Of a stretch of DNA of 64,000 nt, positions 1-8,315 are shown one piece after another; position 1 is the stretch's first letter; every line of letters starts with the position of its first letter. Position numbers and translations under genes: made by a program. This stretch comes from Sphingobium sp. EM0848 (GTDB lineage Bacteria > Pseudomonadota > Alphaproteobacteria > Sphingomonadales > Sphingomonadaceae), in assembly GCF_013375555.1 (NCBI RefSeq), contig NZ_JABXWB010000001.1, positions 1,054,001 through 1,118,000 on the forward strand. The letters are read 5' to 3'. Below the pieces are notes generated by a model, which worked only from the letters and a program-made list of their open reading frames with translations, did no database searches and was not told where the DNA came from.

Positions 1-1
1 G

Positions 2-262
2 CATAGCCATGGGCGCGCTGTCACCATTGCCGTTGAGGGTATGACTTTTCTGCGGCCCGTCGTCGTGGGCGACGAAGTGTCGGTCTTCGCCAAGCTGGTG
101 TCGGTCGGGCGGACGTCCATGAAGATCGCCGTCGAAGCGTGGCGCCGGACGCGCCTTGACGACCGATCCTATCGGGTGACGAAGGCGACCTTTACCTTCG
201 TCGCGATCGGTGAGGATCGCCAGCCCCGTTCCGTGCCGCCCTTTACCCCTTCGGCGGACTGA
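2..262 (+). CDS. acyl-CoA thioesterase, YciA/BACH type (C-terminal part, cut by window edge)
   Basis: The reading frame is open from base 2 and its 5' end lies outside the window, so only the last 86 residues are seen. The visible part, with SHGRAV and then GMTFLRPVVVGDEV, matches the second half of the hot-dog fold of YciA-like acyl-CoA thioesterases, which hydrolyse acyl-CoA to free acid and CoA in the cytoplasm. The catalytic Asp/Asn region would lie upstream. lpd follows after 33 bp on the same strand, so the two may be cotranscribed. Family assignment is good; substrate range cannot be judged. Confidence 0.75.
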   Translation, partial: HSHGRAVTIAVEGMTFLRPVVVGDEVSVFAKLVSVGRTSMKIAVEAWRRTRLDDRSYRVTKATFTFVAIGEDRQPRSVPPFTPSAD

Positions 263-295
263 CCTTCATCTTCCTGTACAGAAGAAAGAGTAGTA

Positions 296-1690
296 ATGGC
301 TGAGAATTACGATGTCATCGTTCTGGGTTCCGGCCCCGGCGGCTATGTTGCCGCGATCCGTTCGGCCCAGCTGGGCCTGAAGACCGCCATCGTCGAGCGC
401 GAAAATCTGGGGGGCATCTGCCTCAACTGGGGCTGCATCCCGACCAAGGCGCTGCTGCGTTCGGCGGAAATCTATCATTATATGCAGCATGCCAAGGATT
501 ATGGCCTGGCCGCTGAACAGATCAGTGCGGACATTGAAGCCGTCGTGAAGCGCTCGCGCGGGGTTGCAAAGCAGCTCAATCAGGGCGTTACGCACCTGAT
601 GAAGAAGAACAAGATCGCCGTCCATATGGGCGACGGCAAGTTGGTCGCGAAAGGCAAGCTCAGCGTCACCAAGGACGGCAAGACCGAGGAACTGACGGCG
701 AAGCACATCATCGTCGCCACCGGCGCCCGCGCGCGTGATCTGCCCTTTGCCCCGGCGGATGGCAAGCGGGTGTGGACCTATCGCCATGCCATGACCCCGC
801 CGGAAATGCCTGGCAAGCTGCTGGTCATCGGTTCGGGCGCCATCGGGATCGAGTTCGCCAGCTTCTATAATGACATGGGCGCGGATGTGACCGTGGTGGA
901 GATGCTGGACCGCGTGGTGCCGGTTGAGGATGCAGATGTCTCCGTATTCCTCGAAAAGGCGCTCAAGAAGCAGGGCATGACCATCATGACCGGCGCGGGC
1001 GTCGAGAAGCTGGAAGTCGGGGCCAATGGCGTCAAGGCCGCGATCAAGGGCAAGGACGGCAAGATCGTCAATGGCGAATACAGCCATGTCATCGTCGCCA
1101 TCGGCATCGTTCCCAATACCGAGAATATCGGCCTGGAAACGCTGGGCGTGAAGACCGAGCGCGGCCATATCGTCACCGACCCGAGCTGCAAGACCAATGT
1201 GGACGGCATCTGGGCGATCGGTGACGTGACCGCTCCACCATGGCTGGCGCACAAGGCGAGCCATGAGGGTGTGATCGCGGCCGAGGCGATTGCCGGCAAG
1301 CATCCGCACGCCATGGACGTGCGCAATATTCCGGGCTGCACCTATTGCCATCCGCAGATCGCCAGCGTCGGCCTGACCGAAGCCAAGGCGAAGGAAGCCG
1401 GATATGAAGTGAAGGTCGGCATGTTCCCCTTCATCGGCAATGGCAGGGCGATCGCTCTGGGCGAGGCGGAAGGCTTCACCAAGACGGTGTTCGACGCCAA
1501 GACGGGCGAGTTGCTGGGCGCCCATATGATCGGCGCGGAAGTGACTGAAATGATCCAGGGCTTCACCATCGGCAAGACGCTGGAGACGACCGAGGCGGAA
1601 CTGATGCACACGGTCTTCCCGCATCCGACCATCTCGGAATCCATGCATGAAAGCGTGCTCGCCGCTTATGGGCGCGCGCTTCATATCTGA
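296..1690 (+). CDS. lpdA: dihydrolipoyl dehydrogenase (E3)
   Basis: FAD-dependent E3 of 464 residues, a normal family length. It reoxidises dihydrolipoyl groups of 2-oxoacid dehydrogenase complexes and the glycine cleavage system, reducing NAD+. Visible: the N-terminal FAD-binding GSGPGG loop (about residues 11-16), the redox-active disulfide C42/C47 in GGICLNWGCIPTK, a second nucleotide-binding GSGAIGIEF near residue 180, and the C-terminal FPHPTISES with the catalytic His-Glu pair. ATG start. No E1 or E2 gene is in the window; they may lie upstream. A PAP2 phosphatase frame opens inside its last codons. Confidence 0.96.
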   Translation: MAENYDVIVLGSGPGGYVAAIRSAQLGLKTAIVERENLGGICLNWGCIPTKALLRSAEIYHYMQHAKDYGLAAEQISADIEAVVKRSRGVAKQLNQGVTHLMKKNKIAVHMGDGKLVAKGKLSVTKDGKTEELTAKHIIVATGARARDLPFAPADGKRVWTYRHAMTPPEMPGKLLVIGSGAIGIEFASFYNDMGADVTVVEMLDRVVPVEDADVSVFLEKALKKQGMTIMTGAGVEKLEVGANGVKAAIKGKDGKIVNGEYSHVIVAIGIVPNTENIGLETLGVKTERGHIVTDPSCKTNVDGIWAIGDVTAPPWLAHKASHEGVIAAEAIAGKHPHAMDVRNIPGCTYCHPQIASVGLTEAKAKEAGYEVKVGMFPFIGNGRAIALGEAEGFTKTVFDAKTGELLGAHMIGAEVTEMIQGFTIGKTLETTEAELMHTVFPHPTISESMHESVLAAYGRALHI

Positions 1691-2417
1691 TCGGCGTCAA
1701 ATCCGGCCACAACAAGGGCACGTCGCGAAAGGCGCGGGGGCTTTGGCTCTCGCGCTTTTTTGCGTGCTGGCGATAGCGCTGGCCCAGCGGAACGGGCTGT
1801 TCGACATGTTGAATGTCGGGGCGATGGAGATGATGGGGCGGATGCGGGACAGCGCCGTGGGCATGTCCGTGACCGGGATCATGCAAATGGCGTCGGCCGT
1901 GGGTGGGACGGCAGGACGTTTCGCCTTATTGGTTTTTTGCATCATCGGCCTCTGGCGGCGTGCGCGGGGCCGTGCGTTCTGGCTGCTATGGGTGGTGCTG
2001 GGCGGGACGCTGCTCAATCTCGCGCTTAAACAGGGCTTTGCAGCGCCCCGGCCCGATCTGCTGCCGCATCTCGATAATGTGGACAGCTATAGTTTTCCCA
2101 GCGGTCATGCGGCGGGGAACATGATCTTTTTCGGGGCGCTGGCGATGCTGGCGGGACAGCGTTCCGCCTATGTCGGGGCGGGGCTGGCGATTGCGCTGAT
2201 CGGAATCAGCCGGGTCTGGCTGGGCGTGCATTGGCCGAGCGACGTGCTGGCCGGATGGATCGAGGGGCTGGGCTGGCTGGCGCTTTGCGGCGTCTGGCTA
2301 CCAGCGCGGCGAGGGCTGGGCGATGGCGCGGGCGAGGCTGTGATAGGGGGGCATGCCATCGGCGGTGACGAAGCCATGGACCCAGAAGCTGTCGAACGCG
2401 GTCGCGGCGGCGACTGA
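1647..2417 (+). CDS. PAP2-family phosphatase, membrane
   Basis: A membrane phosphatase of the PAP2/type 2 phosphatidic acid phosphatase superfamily, probably acting on lipid phosphates such as undecaprenyl pyrophosphate or phosphatidylglycerol phosphate. The three-part signature is present: KQGFAAPRP, then SFPSGHA, then SRVWLGVHWPSD with the catalytic histidines, among several hydrophobic segments. The start is uncertain: the first ATG lies inside lpd, ATG 1668 is an alternative, and neither has a clear ribosome site. The last roughly 40 residues are low-complexity and run antisense into the DUF2142 gene, so the natural stop may have been lost. Confidence 0.8.
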   Translation: MKACSPLMGARFISDRRQIRPQQGHVAKGAGALALALFCVLAIALAQRNGLFDMLNVGAMEMMGRMRDSAVGMSVTGIMQMASAVGGTAGRFALLVFCIIGLWRRARGRAFWLLWVVLGGTLLNLALKQGFAAPRPDLLPHLDNVDSYSFPSGHAAGNMIFFGALAMLAGQRSAYVGAGLAIALIGISRVWLGVHWPSDVLAGWIEGLGWLALCGVWLPARRGLGDGAGEAVIGGHAIGGDEAMDPEAVERGRGGD

Positions 2418-3785
2418 CAGCAGCAGCAAAGCCGACCCGGCGAACAGCGCGCGGGCGCCCCGGATCGGATCGGCGGGCATGAGGGCGAGCAGGGCGAGCG
2501 GCAGGATCGGCAGGAAATAGCGGCCCTGCGTCCCCTGAATATAGTCCGCGCCAAGCGCTGTCCCGGTCAGATACATGGCGGTTTCGATCAGCAGACCCGC
2601 ACCCGCCGCGATGGCGAGCCACCAGAGCCGCTGGCCGAGGGAAAAGCGCATGGTCGATCCGCTGCCAATGGCGGCGCCCAGCATCAACAGCGCCAGCGGA
2701 TAGGCGAACAGTGGCAGCAGGATCGCGTTCCAGCCGAAGCGGCCGGCGATCTGCAGCGCATAGACGGGCGCGCGCTCCGCGATGCTCGTGGCAAGGATAT
2801 GGAGATAGGCCAGGGGATCGCGCAGGATCACCGCCATTTGCGCGGCTAGCGGCGCGGTCGTGACGGTTTCGCCGGTTTTGCGCGACACGATATGGTAGAG
2901 CGCCTGGCTGCCTCCGGAGAATTTCATCCAGAGGATGAAGGCAAGCGCGCCCAGCGCCATGGCGGCGAGCAGCAGCACCGGGCGAACGTCCCGCCGGTCG
3001 TCGGGCCAGCGCAACCCTGCGGCCATCAACGGCAGATAGACTCCCTTGGCCAGGGCAAGAAGCGGCGCGGTGAGGAACAGAGCCACGTTCCTGATCGGGG
3101 TAGAGGGGGTAAAACCGATGCGGAGCGCAAGGGCGAGGCCGAGAAAGCCGACGCCGTTGATGACAGCATCGGGTGAGAGCGATCCGTTCTGATAGCAGAA
3201 GGTCGGCAACAGCGCCGTGGCGAGCATGGCGTTGCGACCGAAGGGCAGCAGGGCAAGCGCCGCACCGAGCGCGGCCAGCGCAAACAGGGCATTGGCGATC
3301 CGTCCGCTGTAAAAGGCGCCGAGCCGGGGCAGGCCGAGACGGTCGCCCGCCGCTAGTCCCACGGCGCCGGGCGCATAGAGGGTAGGGGCGTAGTTGGCGA
3401 CATTGGGGAAATCGGCGAAACGGCGGTCCTTCGCGCCCGCTTCCTCGGCGGCCCACGCTCTGGACAGCATGCTCTTGTCGAACAGGCGGGCTGTGGTGGA
3501 AGCGCCGGTCGGGAAATGGATATCGTGAAGGTCGATGGCGGAGCGCGGCAGTTCGGCGCCGATCATCACGCCGCGCTGCTGTGTCAGGAGATGCCCTTCG
3601 GAGAGCAGTAGCGCCTTCATATAATGCTGGTTTTCGTCAGGTGCCTGAAAAGGGGGCGTGACGCAGACGAAAAAGAGGGTGAAGAGGCAGACTAGGGTGA
3701 AAAGCCGCTTTTCGAGGGTGCTCCATGGTGCGCTCTCCATCGATACGCGCCTTGCCGCCGCCAATGTCCGTCTTTCCTGTCGCAT
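2298..3785 (-). CDS. DUF2142 family polytopic membrane protein
   Basis: Protein of up to 495 residues with about a dozen hydrophobic segments. The early motif TPPFQAPDENQHY and overall layout fit DUF2142, a family distantly related to GT-C glycosyltransferases and often found near surface polysaccharide genes. The acidic DE in the first periplasmic loop recalls the catalytic loop of GT-C enzymes. No partner glycan genes lie next to it, so the substrate is unknown. ATG 3740 (reading MESAPW) is an alternative start. Its 3' end overlaps the convergent PAP2 gene by 120 bp. Confidence 0.78.
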   Translation of the reverse strand: MRQERRTLAAARRVSMESAPWSTLEKRLFTLVCLFTLFFVCVTPPFQAPDENQHYMKALLLSEGHLLTQQRGVMIGAELPRSAIDLHDIHFPTGASTTARLFDKSMLSRAWAAEEAGAKDRRFADFPNVANYAPTLYAPGAVGLAAGDRLGLPRLGAFYSGRIANALFALAALGAALALLPFGRNAMLATALLPTFCYQNGSLSPDAVINGVGFLGLALALRIGFTPSTPIRNVALFLTAPLLALAKGVYLPLMAAGLRWPDDRRDVRPVLLLAAMALGALAFILWMKFSGGSQALYHIVSRKTGETVTTAPLAAQMAVILRDPLAYLHILATSIAERAPVYALQIAGRFGWNAILLPLFAYPLALLMLGAAIGSGSTMRFSLGQRLWWLAIAAGAGLLIETAMYLTGTALGADYIQGTQGRYFLPILPLALLALMPADPIRGARALFAGSALLLLSVAAATAFDSFWVHGFVTADGMPPYHSLARAIAQPSPRW

Positions 3786-3934
3786 GATCGCCCATCATCC
3801 CGCCAATCGGCGGGGATTTAGCGCCAAGCGGTTAATATTTCCGGGGCGTGGCTCATCTGCATCCATAATAATTGCAGGTTGGATGTAAGCCTTCGGTAAT
3901 TTTTCGGGAGCATGGCCGAGGTTGGAGAAATGGC

Positions 3935-4312
3935 ATGTATGTGATTGATTTCCGGCATGATCTCAACCTGCTGGACATTCGGTGGAAGGGCATATTCACT
4001 GATGAGATCATTGCCGATTATGCGCGGCTGCTGAAACGGCAATTTATCGAGCAAGGTTTTCAGCCGGGCTATTTGCTGCGGATGGACATGACCGATAGCG
4101 CTGTCCAGACGCAGGATGCTGTGGGCGCCTTCGGTCGCAATCTCGGGGATTTTCCTAAGGCGCGGCGGATCGCCATTGTGACGCCCAGCGTCATTGCCCG
4201 GATGCAGGTGCGGCGGGTCATGACCCAGCCTTATTTGCGGATATTCTCGCTGGCCGAACCCGCACTTGAATGGTTGCTGGCCGAGGCGGTCGAGCCGGCC
4301 GGCGGGCGTTGA
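3935..4312 (+). CDS. small STAS/SpoIIAA-like protein, function unknown
   Basis: A 125-residue soluble protein with no signal peptide or membrane segment. Its pattern (MYVIDFRHDLNLLDIRW, an acidic-helical middle, then a strand RRIAIVTPS and a helix-rich C-terminus) resembles STAS/SpoIIAA-like single-domain proteins, some of which modulate regulators; I infer this from the alternation pattern only. The ATG at 3935 was preferred over the upstream 3872 start because the N-terminal extension looks non-coding. It sits alone, convergent with corC. No function can be assigned. Confidence 0.55.
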   Translation: MYVIDFRHDLNLLDIRWKGIFTDEIIADYARLLKRQFIEQGFQPGYLLRMDMTDSAVQTQDAVGAFGRNLGDFPKARRIAIVTPSVIARMQVRRVMTQPYLRIFSLAEPALEWLLAEAVEPAGGR

Positions 4313-4320
4313 CCCGCCGG
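4299..4320. terminator. hairpin between convergent genes
   Basis: A perfect 8 bp inverted repeat, CCGGCGGG and CCCGCCGG, with a 6-base loop holding the stop codon of the STAS-like gene. It lies between two convergent genes and would form a strong hairpin on either strand. There is no T-run on either side, so intrinsic termination is uncertain; it may instead act as a 3'-end stabiliser. Confidence 0.4.
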
Positions 4321-4330
4321 CGTTTCCGGA

Positions 4331-5278
4331 TCAGCTGTCTTCCTCGATCTTCCGTGCCGCTGGCGGGTGGAGGCGCAGGCGGCTGACGCGGCGTCCGTCG
4401 CTGGCCAATATTTCGAGTTTCCAACCGCTTTCCTGATGTTCGATGATTTCGCCCGGTTCGGGAACGCGACCGGCAATCACGAAGGCAAGCCCGCCCAGCG
4501 TATCGACATCCTCCTCGATATCGGCCAGCTTTTCGTCGATTTCCTTGGCGACATCCTCCAGTTCGGCGCGGGCATCGGCTTCCCAGAGCCCGCCTTCCAG
4601 CGGGACGAGCATCGCTTCGGGCTCCTCGTCATGCTCGTCTTCGACTTCGCCGACGATTTCCTCGACCAGATCCTCGAAGGTGAGCAGGCCTTCGGTGCCC
4701 GAATATTCGTCCAGCACGATGGCGAGATGGGTGCGCTTGGCGCGCATTTCCGCGAGAAGATCGAGTGCTCCCATGCTTTCGGGCACGTAGAGCGGCTGGC
4801 GGATCAGCGGTTCCAGCGTGTCGGGAACCGGCGCCTTGCCGGCCAGGATGGCGAAGGCGTCGCGGATGTGGACCATGCCGACAATGGTGTCGAGCGTTTC
4901 GCGATAGACCGGAATGCGGCTGTGCCCGGCTTCCGCGAACAGCGCCGCGAGGTCGGCGAAGCTTGCCTTTTCCTCAATGGCGATGATGTCCGCGCGGGGA
5001 ACGGCGACGTCGTCGACCGTATGTTCGGAAAAATGAAGGAGGTTGCGGACCATCTGGCGCTCGATCGCCGATAGGTCGCCCTTGGCGGCATGGGACGCGT
5101 CCTCGTCCTGCCGTTCCTCATCATATTCGTCGAGTGTATCCTCCAGCTCCTGACGGAGGCTGTGGCTTTCTTCCTCTCCGAAGAGCAGCGACTTCAGGCC
5201 GCTCCATAAACCGCCTTCGTGGCTACTACTGTCCGGTTCCTTCGAACCGTTGCCGTCCTTAGGACTGCCTTCCGCCAT
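4331..5278 (-). CDS. corC: CBS-domain CorC/TlyC-family protein
   Basis: A 315-residue cytoplasmic protein of the CorC/hemolysin C family: an acidic N-terminal tail, two CBS domains (about residues 90-210, with VPRADIIAIE and VLDEYSGTEGLLTFEDLVEEIVGE) and a C-terminal CorC/HlyC domain (VDTLGGLAFVIAGRVP). Such proteins are linked to Mg2+/Co2+ efflux or cell-envelope homeostasis through nucleotide binding at the CBS pair. It is the last visible gene of the minus-strand set miaB-phoH-ybeY-corC, a well-conserved bacterial arrangement, and starts 21 bp after ybeY ends. It lacks the membrane DUF21 domain, as expected for CorC. Confidence 0.88.
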   Translation of the reverse strand: MAEGSPKDGNGSKEPDSSSHEGGLWSGLKSLLFGEEESHSLRQELEDTLDEYDEERQDEDASHAAKGDLSAIERQMVRNLLHFSEHTVDDVAVPRADIIAIEEKASFADLAALFAEAGHSRIPVYRETLDTIVGMVHIRDAFAILAGKAPVPDTLEPLIRQPLYVPESMGALDLLAEMRAKRTHLAIVLDEYSGTEGLLTFEDLVEEIVGEVEDEHDEEPEAMLVPLEGGLWEADARAELEDVAKEIDEKLADIEEDVDTLGGLAFVIAGRVPEPGEIIEHQESGWKLEILASDGRRVSRLRLHPPAARKIEEDS

Positions 5279-5299
5279 TTTATTTCCTATTTTCCTCTT

Positions 5300-5800
5300 T
5301 TAGCGATCCCCATAGGGATCGGAAATGCCAAGGCTGAGCAACGATTGCGTCTCAAGAGCCTCCATCGCTTCGGCCTCGGCGTCCTCCATATGATCATATC
5401 CCAGCAAATGAAAAGTGCCATGAATGATCAGATGGGTTGCATGGTCGATAATGGAGATGCCTTTTTCGGCGGCTTCGGCCGCGCAGACGCCCTCCGCCAG
5501 CACGATATCGCCCAGGATGACTTCGCCATCGTCGGTGTTCGCGGTGGCTTCCAGCAGGTCGGACTGCACCATCGGGAAGGACAGGACATTGGTCGGCTTG
5601 TCCTTGTCCCGATAGGCGCGGTTAAGCTGATGGACTTCTTCGTCGGTGGTGAGTTTGACCGCGACTTCGTACAGCGCCTCGTCGGCTGCGAAGGCCGCAT
5701 AGGGGCTGTGCGTGATCGCGGCGACGACGGCACGCTGGGCGAGCAGTTCCCAATCGGTATCGGGCCAGCCCTGATCGTGGAGGACGGCGACTTCAATCAT
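5300..5800 (-). CDS. ybeY: endoribonuclease YbeY (rRNA maturation factor)
   Basis: A 166-residue single-strand endoribonuclease involved in 16S rRNA 3'-end maturation and ribosome quality control. The zinc-binding signature HGTFHLLGYDH is intact near residue 120, with the family strand NRAYRDKDKPTNVLSFP upstream. It lies between phoH and corC on the minus strand, 29 bp after phoH, the canonical neighbour order, so the three are probably one transcript. ATG start. No unusual features. Confidence 0.95.
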   Translation of the reverse strand: MIEVAVLHDQGWPDTDWELLAQRAVVAAITHSPYAAFAADEALYEVAVKLTTDEEVHQLNRAYRDKDKPTNVLSFPMVQSDLLEATANTDDGEVILGDIVLAEGVCAAEAAEKGISIIDHATHLIIHGTFHLLGYDHMEDAEAEAMEALETQSLLSLGISDPYGDR

Positions 5801-5829
5801 TTTCTGGGAACTCCACGAAAGGGCAATGT

Positions 5830-6834
5830 TCAGGCATCCGGCCCCTCATAGGCCTGGACGATGCGGCCGACGACCGGGTGACGGACGACGTCGCCAATGC
5901 CGAAGGGCACGACCGAAATGCCGTCCACGCCCTCAAGACGGGTCACGGCGTCGGCCAGACCCGAAATGCCCGGCTGCGGCAGGTCGACCTGCCGCGGATC
6001 GCCGCAGATCACCATGCGGCTGCCTTCACCGAAGCGGGTGAGGAACATCTTCATCTGGGCGATGGTGGTGTTCTGCGCTTCGTCCAGCACGATGAAGGCG
6101 TTGGACAGCGTGCGGCCGCGCATGAAGGCGAGGGGCGCGATCTCGATCTCGCCGGACGCGATGCGGCGTTCGACCTGCTCGGCGGGGAGCGTGTCGTAAA
6201 GCGCGTCGTAGATCGGGCGGAGATAGGGGTCGACCTTCTCCTTCATGTCGCCGGGCAGGAAGCCCAGGCGCTCGCCCGCTTCGACGGCGGGGCGGGACAG
6301 GATCAGGCGGTCGACGCTGCCGGTGATGAGCTGGCTCACCGCCTGCGCGACGGCGAGATAGGTCTTGCCGGTGCCCGCCGGGCCAAGGGCGAAGATGATG
6401 TCGTTGCGGGTGAGCGCTTCCATGTACGTCACCTGCGTCGCGGAGCGCGGGACGATGGTCTTCTTGCGCGTACGGATCATCACCTTGGGCGGTTCGGCCA
6501 CGTCATGGCGGATGATGCCGTCCAGCGTCGGTTCGGCGGACATGGCGATCACCGCTTCGACCGCGCCGGCGTCGATTTCCTGACCGGCGACGATGCGGTT
6601 GTAGAGGCCCGTCATCACGTCACGGGCGCGGGCGGCGGCTTCGGCCTCACCCTCGATCTGGAGCTTGTTGCCGCGCGCCGCGATATAGACGCCGAGGCGG
6701 TTCTCGATGGCGACGAGGTTCTGGTCATATTGGCCAAAGAGGGTGCCCAGCAAATGCGGACGGTCGAAAGTCACCTCCAGCCGGGCGCGTTCGGCGACTT
6801 CACCGCGATGGTTCTGGTTCGGTTTCTTGGACAT
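5830..6834 (-). CDS. phoH: PhoH-family ATPase/RNA-binding protein
   Basis: A 334-residue PhoH-like P-loop ATPase with Walker A GPAGTGKTYLA (about residue 150) and Walker B FIVLDEAQN (about residue 245), preceded by a KH-like N-terminal region. PhoH is thought to act with YbeY on RNA as a helicase-like partner; phosphate control is known for E. coli PhoH but no Pho box was identified here. It lies downstream of miaB, from which it is separated by about 120 bp containing an 89 bp double-hairpin repeat. Confidence 0.93.
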   Translation of the reverse strand: MSKKPNQNHRGEVAERARLEVTFDRPHLLGTLFGQYDQNLVAIENRLGVYIAARGNKLQIEGEAEAAARARDVMTGLYNRIVAGQEIDAGAVEAVIAMSAEPTLDGIIRHDVAEPPKVMIRTRKKTIVPRSATQVTYMEALTRNDIIFALGPAGTGKTYLAVAQAVSQLITGSVDRLILSRPAVEAGERLGFLPGDMKEKVDPYLRPIYDALYDTLPAEQVERRIASGEIEIAPLAFMRGRTLSNAFIVLDEAQNTTIAQMKMFLTRFGEGSRMVICGDPRQVDLPQPGISGLADAVTRLEGVDGISVVPFGIGDVVRHPVVGRIVQAYEGPDA

Positions 6835-6856
6835 TCAGCAGCCTCCCTGTTCACCC

Positions 6857-6945
6857 GTCACACTCGCATGGGCGAGTATCCATCTCCTTCTGGTTGAGCC
6901 TGGCGGACAGGTTTGGAGATGGGTTCCCGTTGCCACGGGAACGAC
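6857..6945. repeat. 89 bp double-hairpin repeat, copy 1 (REP/BIME-like)
   Basis: Two 31 bp arms (6857-6887 and 6915-6945) in inverted orientation around a 27 bp spacer. Each arm contains its own small hairpin: CACTCGC/GCGAGTA on the left and TTCCCGT/ACGGGAA on the right, and both share the CATCTCC / GGAGATG inner edge. The layout is identical in length to the copy at 55129-55217, although the spacers and stem bases differ. It fills the gap between miaB and phoH in the minus-strand operon, where it could stabilise or trim mRNA. Confidence 0.75.
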
Positions 6946-6956
6946 TGGTTTTGGGT

Positions 6957-8306
6957 TCAAGCGGCCTTCCTCCTGCTGGGTTCGCCGGCCAGACTGTTCG
7001 GGCCGGCGCTGATGATATCGACTTCGACCATGTCACCGATGCTGAACTCGGGCGCGGTGACATGGACGGACTGGAGCCACGGGGTCTTGCCGATGAGCTG
7101 ACCGGGATGGCGGCCCTTGCGCTCCAGCAAAATGTCGGTGGTGCGGCCGACGGTGGCGGCGTTGAATTCGACCTGATGCCGGTTGATCAGGGCCTGGAGG
7201 CGGGCGAGGCGTTCATCCATCACCTCGGCCGGAATCTGGCCGTCCATGTCGGCGGCGGGGGTGCCGGGACGCGGGCTATATTTGAAGCTGTAGCATTGGG
7301 CGTAGCGGACCTGCTCGACGATCCTGAGCGTGTCCTCGAACTCGGCGTCAGTTTCGCCGGGGAAGCCGACGATGAAGTCGCCGGAAAGGGCTATGTCCGG
7401 GCGAGCTTCACGGACGCGCTCGATGATGCGGAGATAGCTGTCGGCGCTGTGGCTGCGGTTCATGGCCTTCAGCACGCGATCATTGCCCGACTGCACCGGG
7501 AGATGAAGGAAGGGCATCAGCTTGGGTTCATCCCCATGGGCGGCGATCAGGCCGTCGCTCATGTCATTGGGATGGCTGGTGGTGTAGCGGATGCGCTTCA
7601 GGGCATCGATCTTCGCCAGTTCATGGACGAGGCCGTCCATCCCCTGAACACGGCCCTTGTCGTCCTCGCCCGTCCAGGCATTGACGTTCTGGCCAAGCAG
7701 GGTGATTTCCCGCACGCCGCCATCGACCAGCGCTTTCGCTTCGTCGAGGATCGCGGACCATGTGCGGCTGATTTCCGCGCCGCGCGTATAGGGCACGACG
7801 CAATAGGTGCAGAATTTGTCGCAGCCTTCCATGATCGTCAGGAAGGCCGTGGGGCGCGCCTGTTTGGTACGGGCGGGCAGGGCGCCGAATTTGGACGCCA
7901 GCGGCATGTCGGTGTCGACGGCCTGCTCGCCACGTCCCGCCTTGTCGATGAGATCGGGCAGGCGATGATAGGCCTGCGGACCGACGACGATGTCGACATT
8001 GCGGGCGCGGCGTTGGATTTCCCCGCCCTCCGCCTGCGCGACGCAACCCGCGACGGCGATCATCGGGCGCGTGCCGTCCTCGCGGGTCATGCGGCCGATG
8101 TCGGAATAAACCTTGTCCACCGCCTTTTCACGGATGTGACAGGTGTTGAGGATGACCAGATCCGCCTCTGCGCCCTCGGCTGCGGGGGTCATGCCGCGCT
8201 CGCCCAGCATCTCGGCCATGCGCTCGCCATCATAGACGTTCATCTGGCAGCCGAAGGATTTGACGTGGAATGTCGCTGGAGTCTTTTGGGCGTCGTACCG
8301 ATTCAT
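6957..8306 (-). CDS. miaB: tRNA-2-methylthio-N6-dimethylallyladenosine synthase
   Basis: A radical-SAM methylthiotransferase of 449 residues that adds the methylthio group to i6A37 of tRNAs reading UNN codons. The N-terminal UPF0004 domain carries three cluster cysteines (FGCQMN, LNTCHIRE, VAGCVAQ), the radical-SAM motif CDKFCTYC lies near residue 160, and the C-terminus fits a TRAM domain (GRTTDILLERKG). It starts 9 bp after plsC ends on the minus strand and is followed by phoH-ybeY-corC. All expected cysteines are present. Confidence 0.96.
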   Translation of the reverse strand: MNRYDAQKTPATFHVKSFGCQMNVYDGERMAEMLGERGMTPAAEGAEADLVILNTCHIREKAVDKVYSDIGRMTREDGTRPMIAVAGCVAQAEGGEIQRRARNVDIVVGPQAYHRLPDLIDKAGRGEQAVDTDMPLASKFGALPARTKQARPTAFLTIMEGCDKFCTYCVVPYTRGAEISRTWSAILDEAKALVDGGVREITLLGQNVNAWTGEDDKGRVQGMDGLVHELAKIDALKRIRYTTSHPNDMSDGLIAAHGDEPKLMPFLHLPVQSGNDRVLKAMNRSHSADSYLRIIERVREARPDIALSGDFIVGFPGETDAEFEDTLRIVEQVRYAQCYSFKYSPRPGTPAADMDGQIPAEVMDERLARLQALINRHQVEFNAATVGRTTDILLERKGRHPGQLIGKTPWLQSVHVTAPEFSIGDMVEVDIISAGPNSLAGEPSRRKAA

Positions 8307-8315
8307 GCGATCCAG

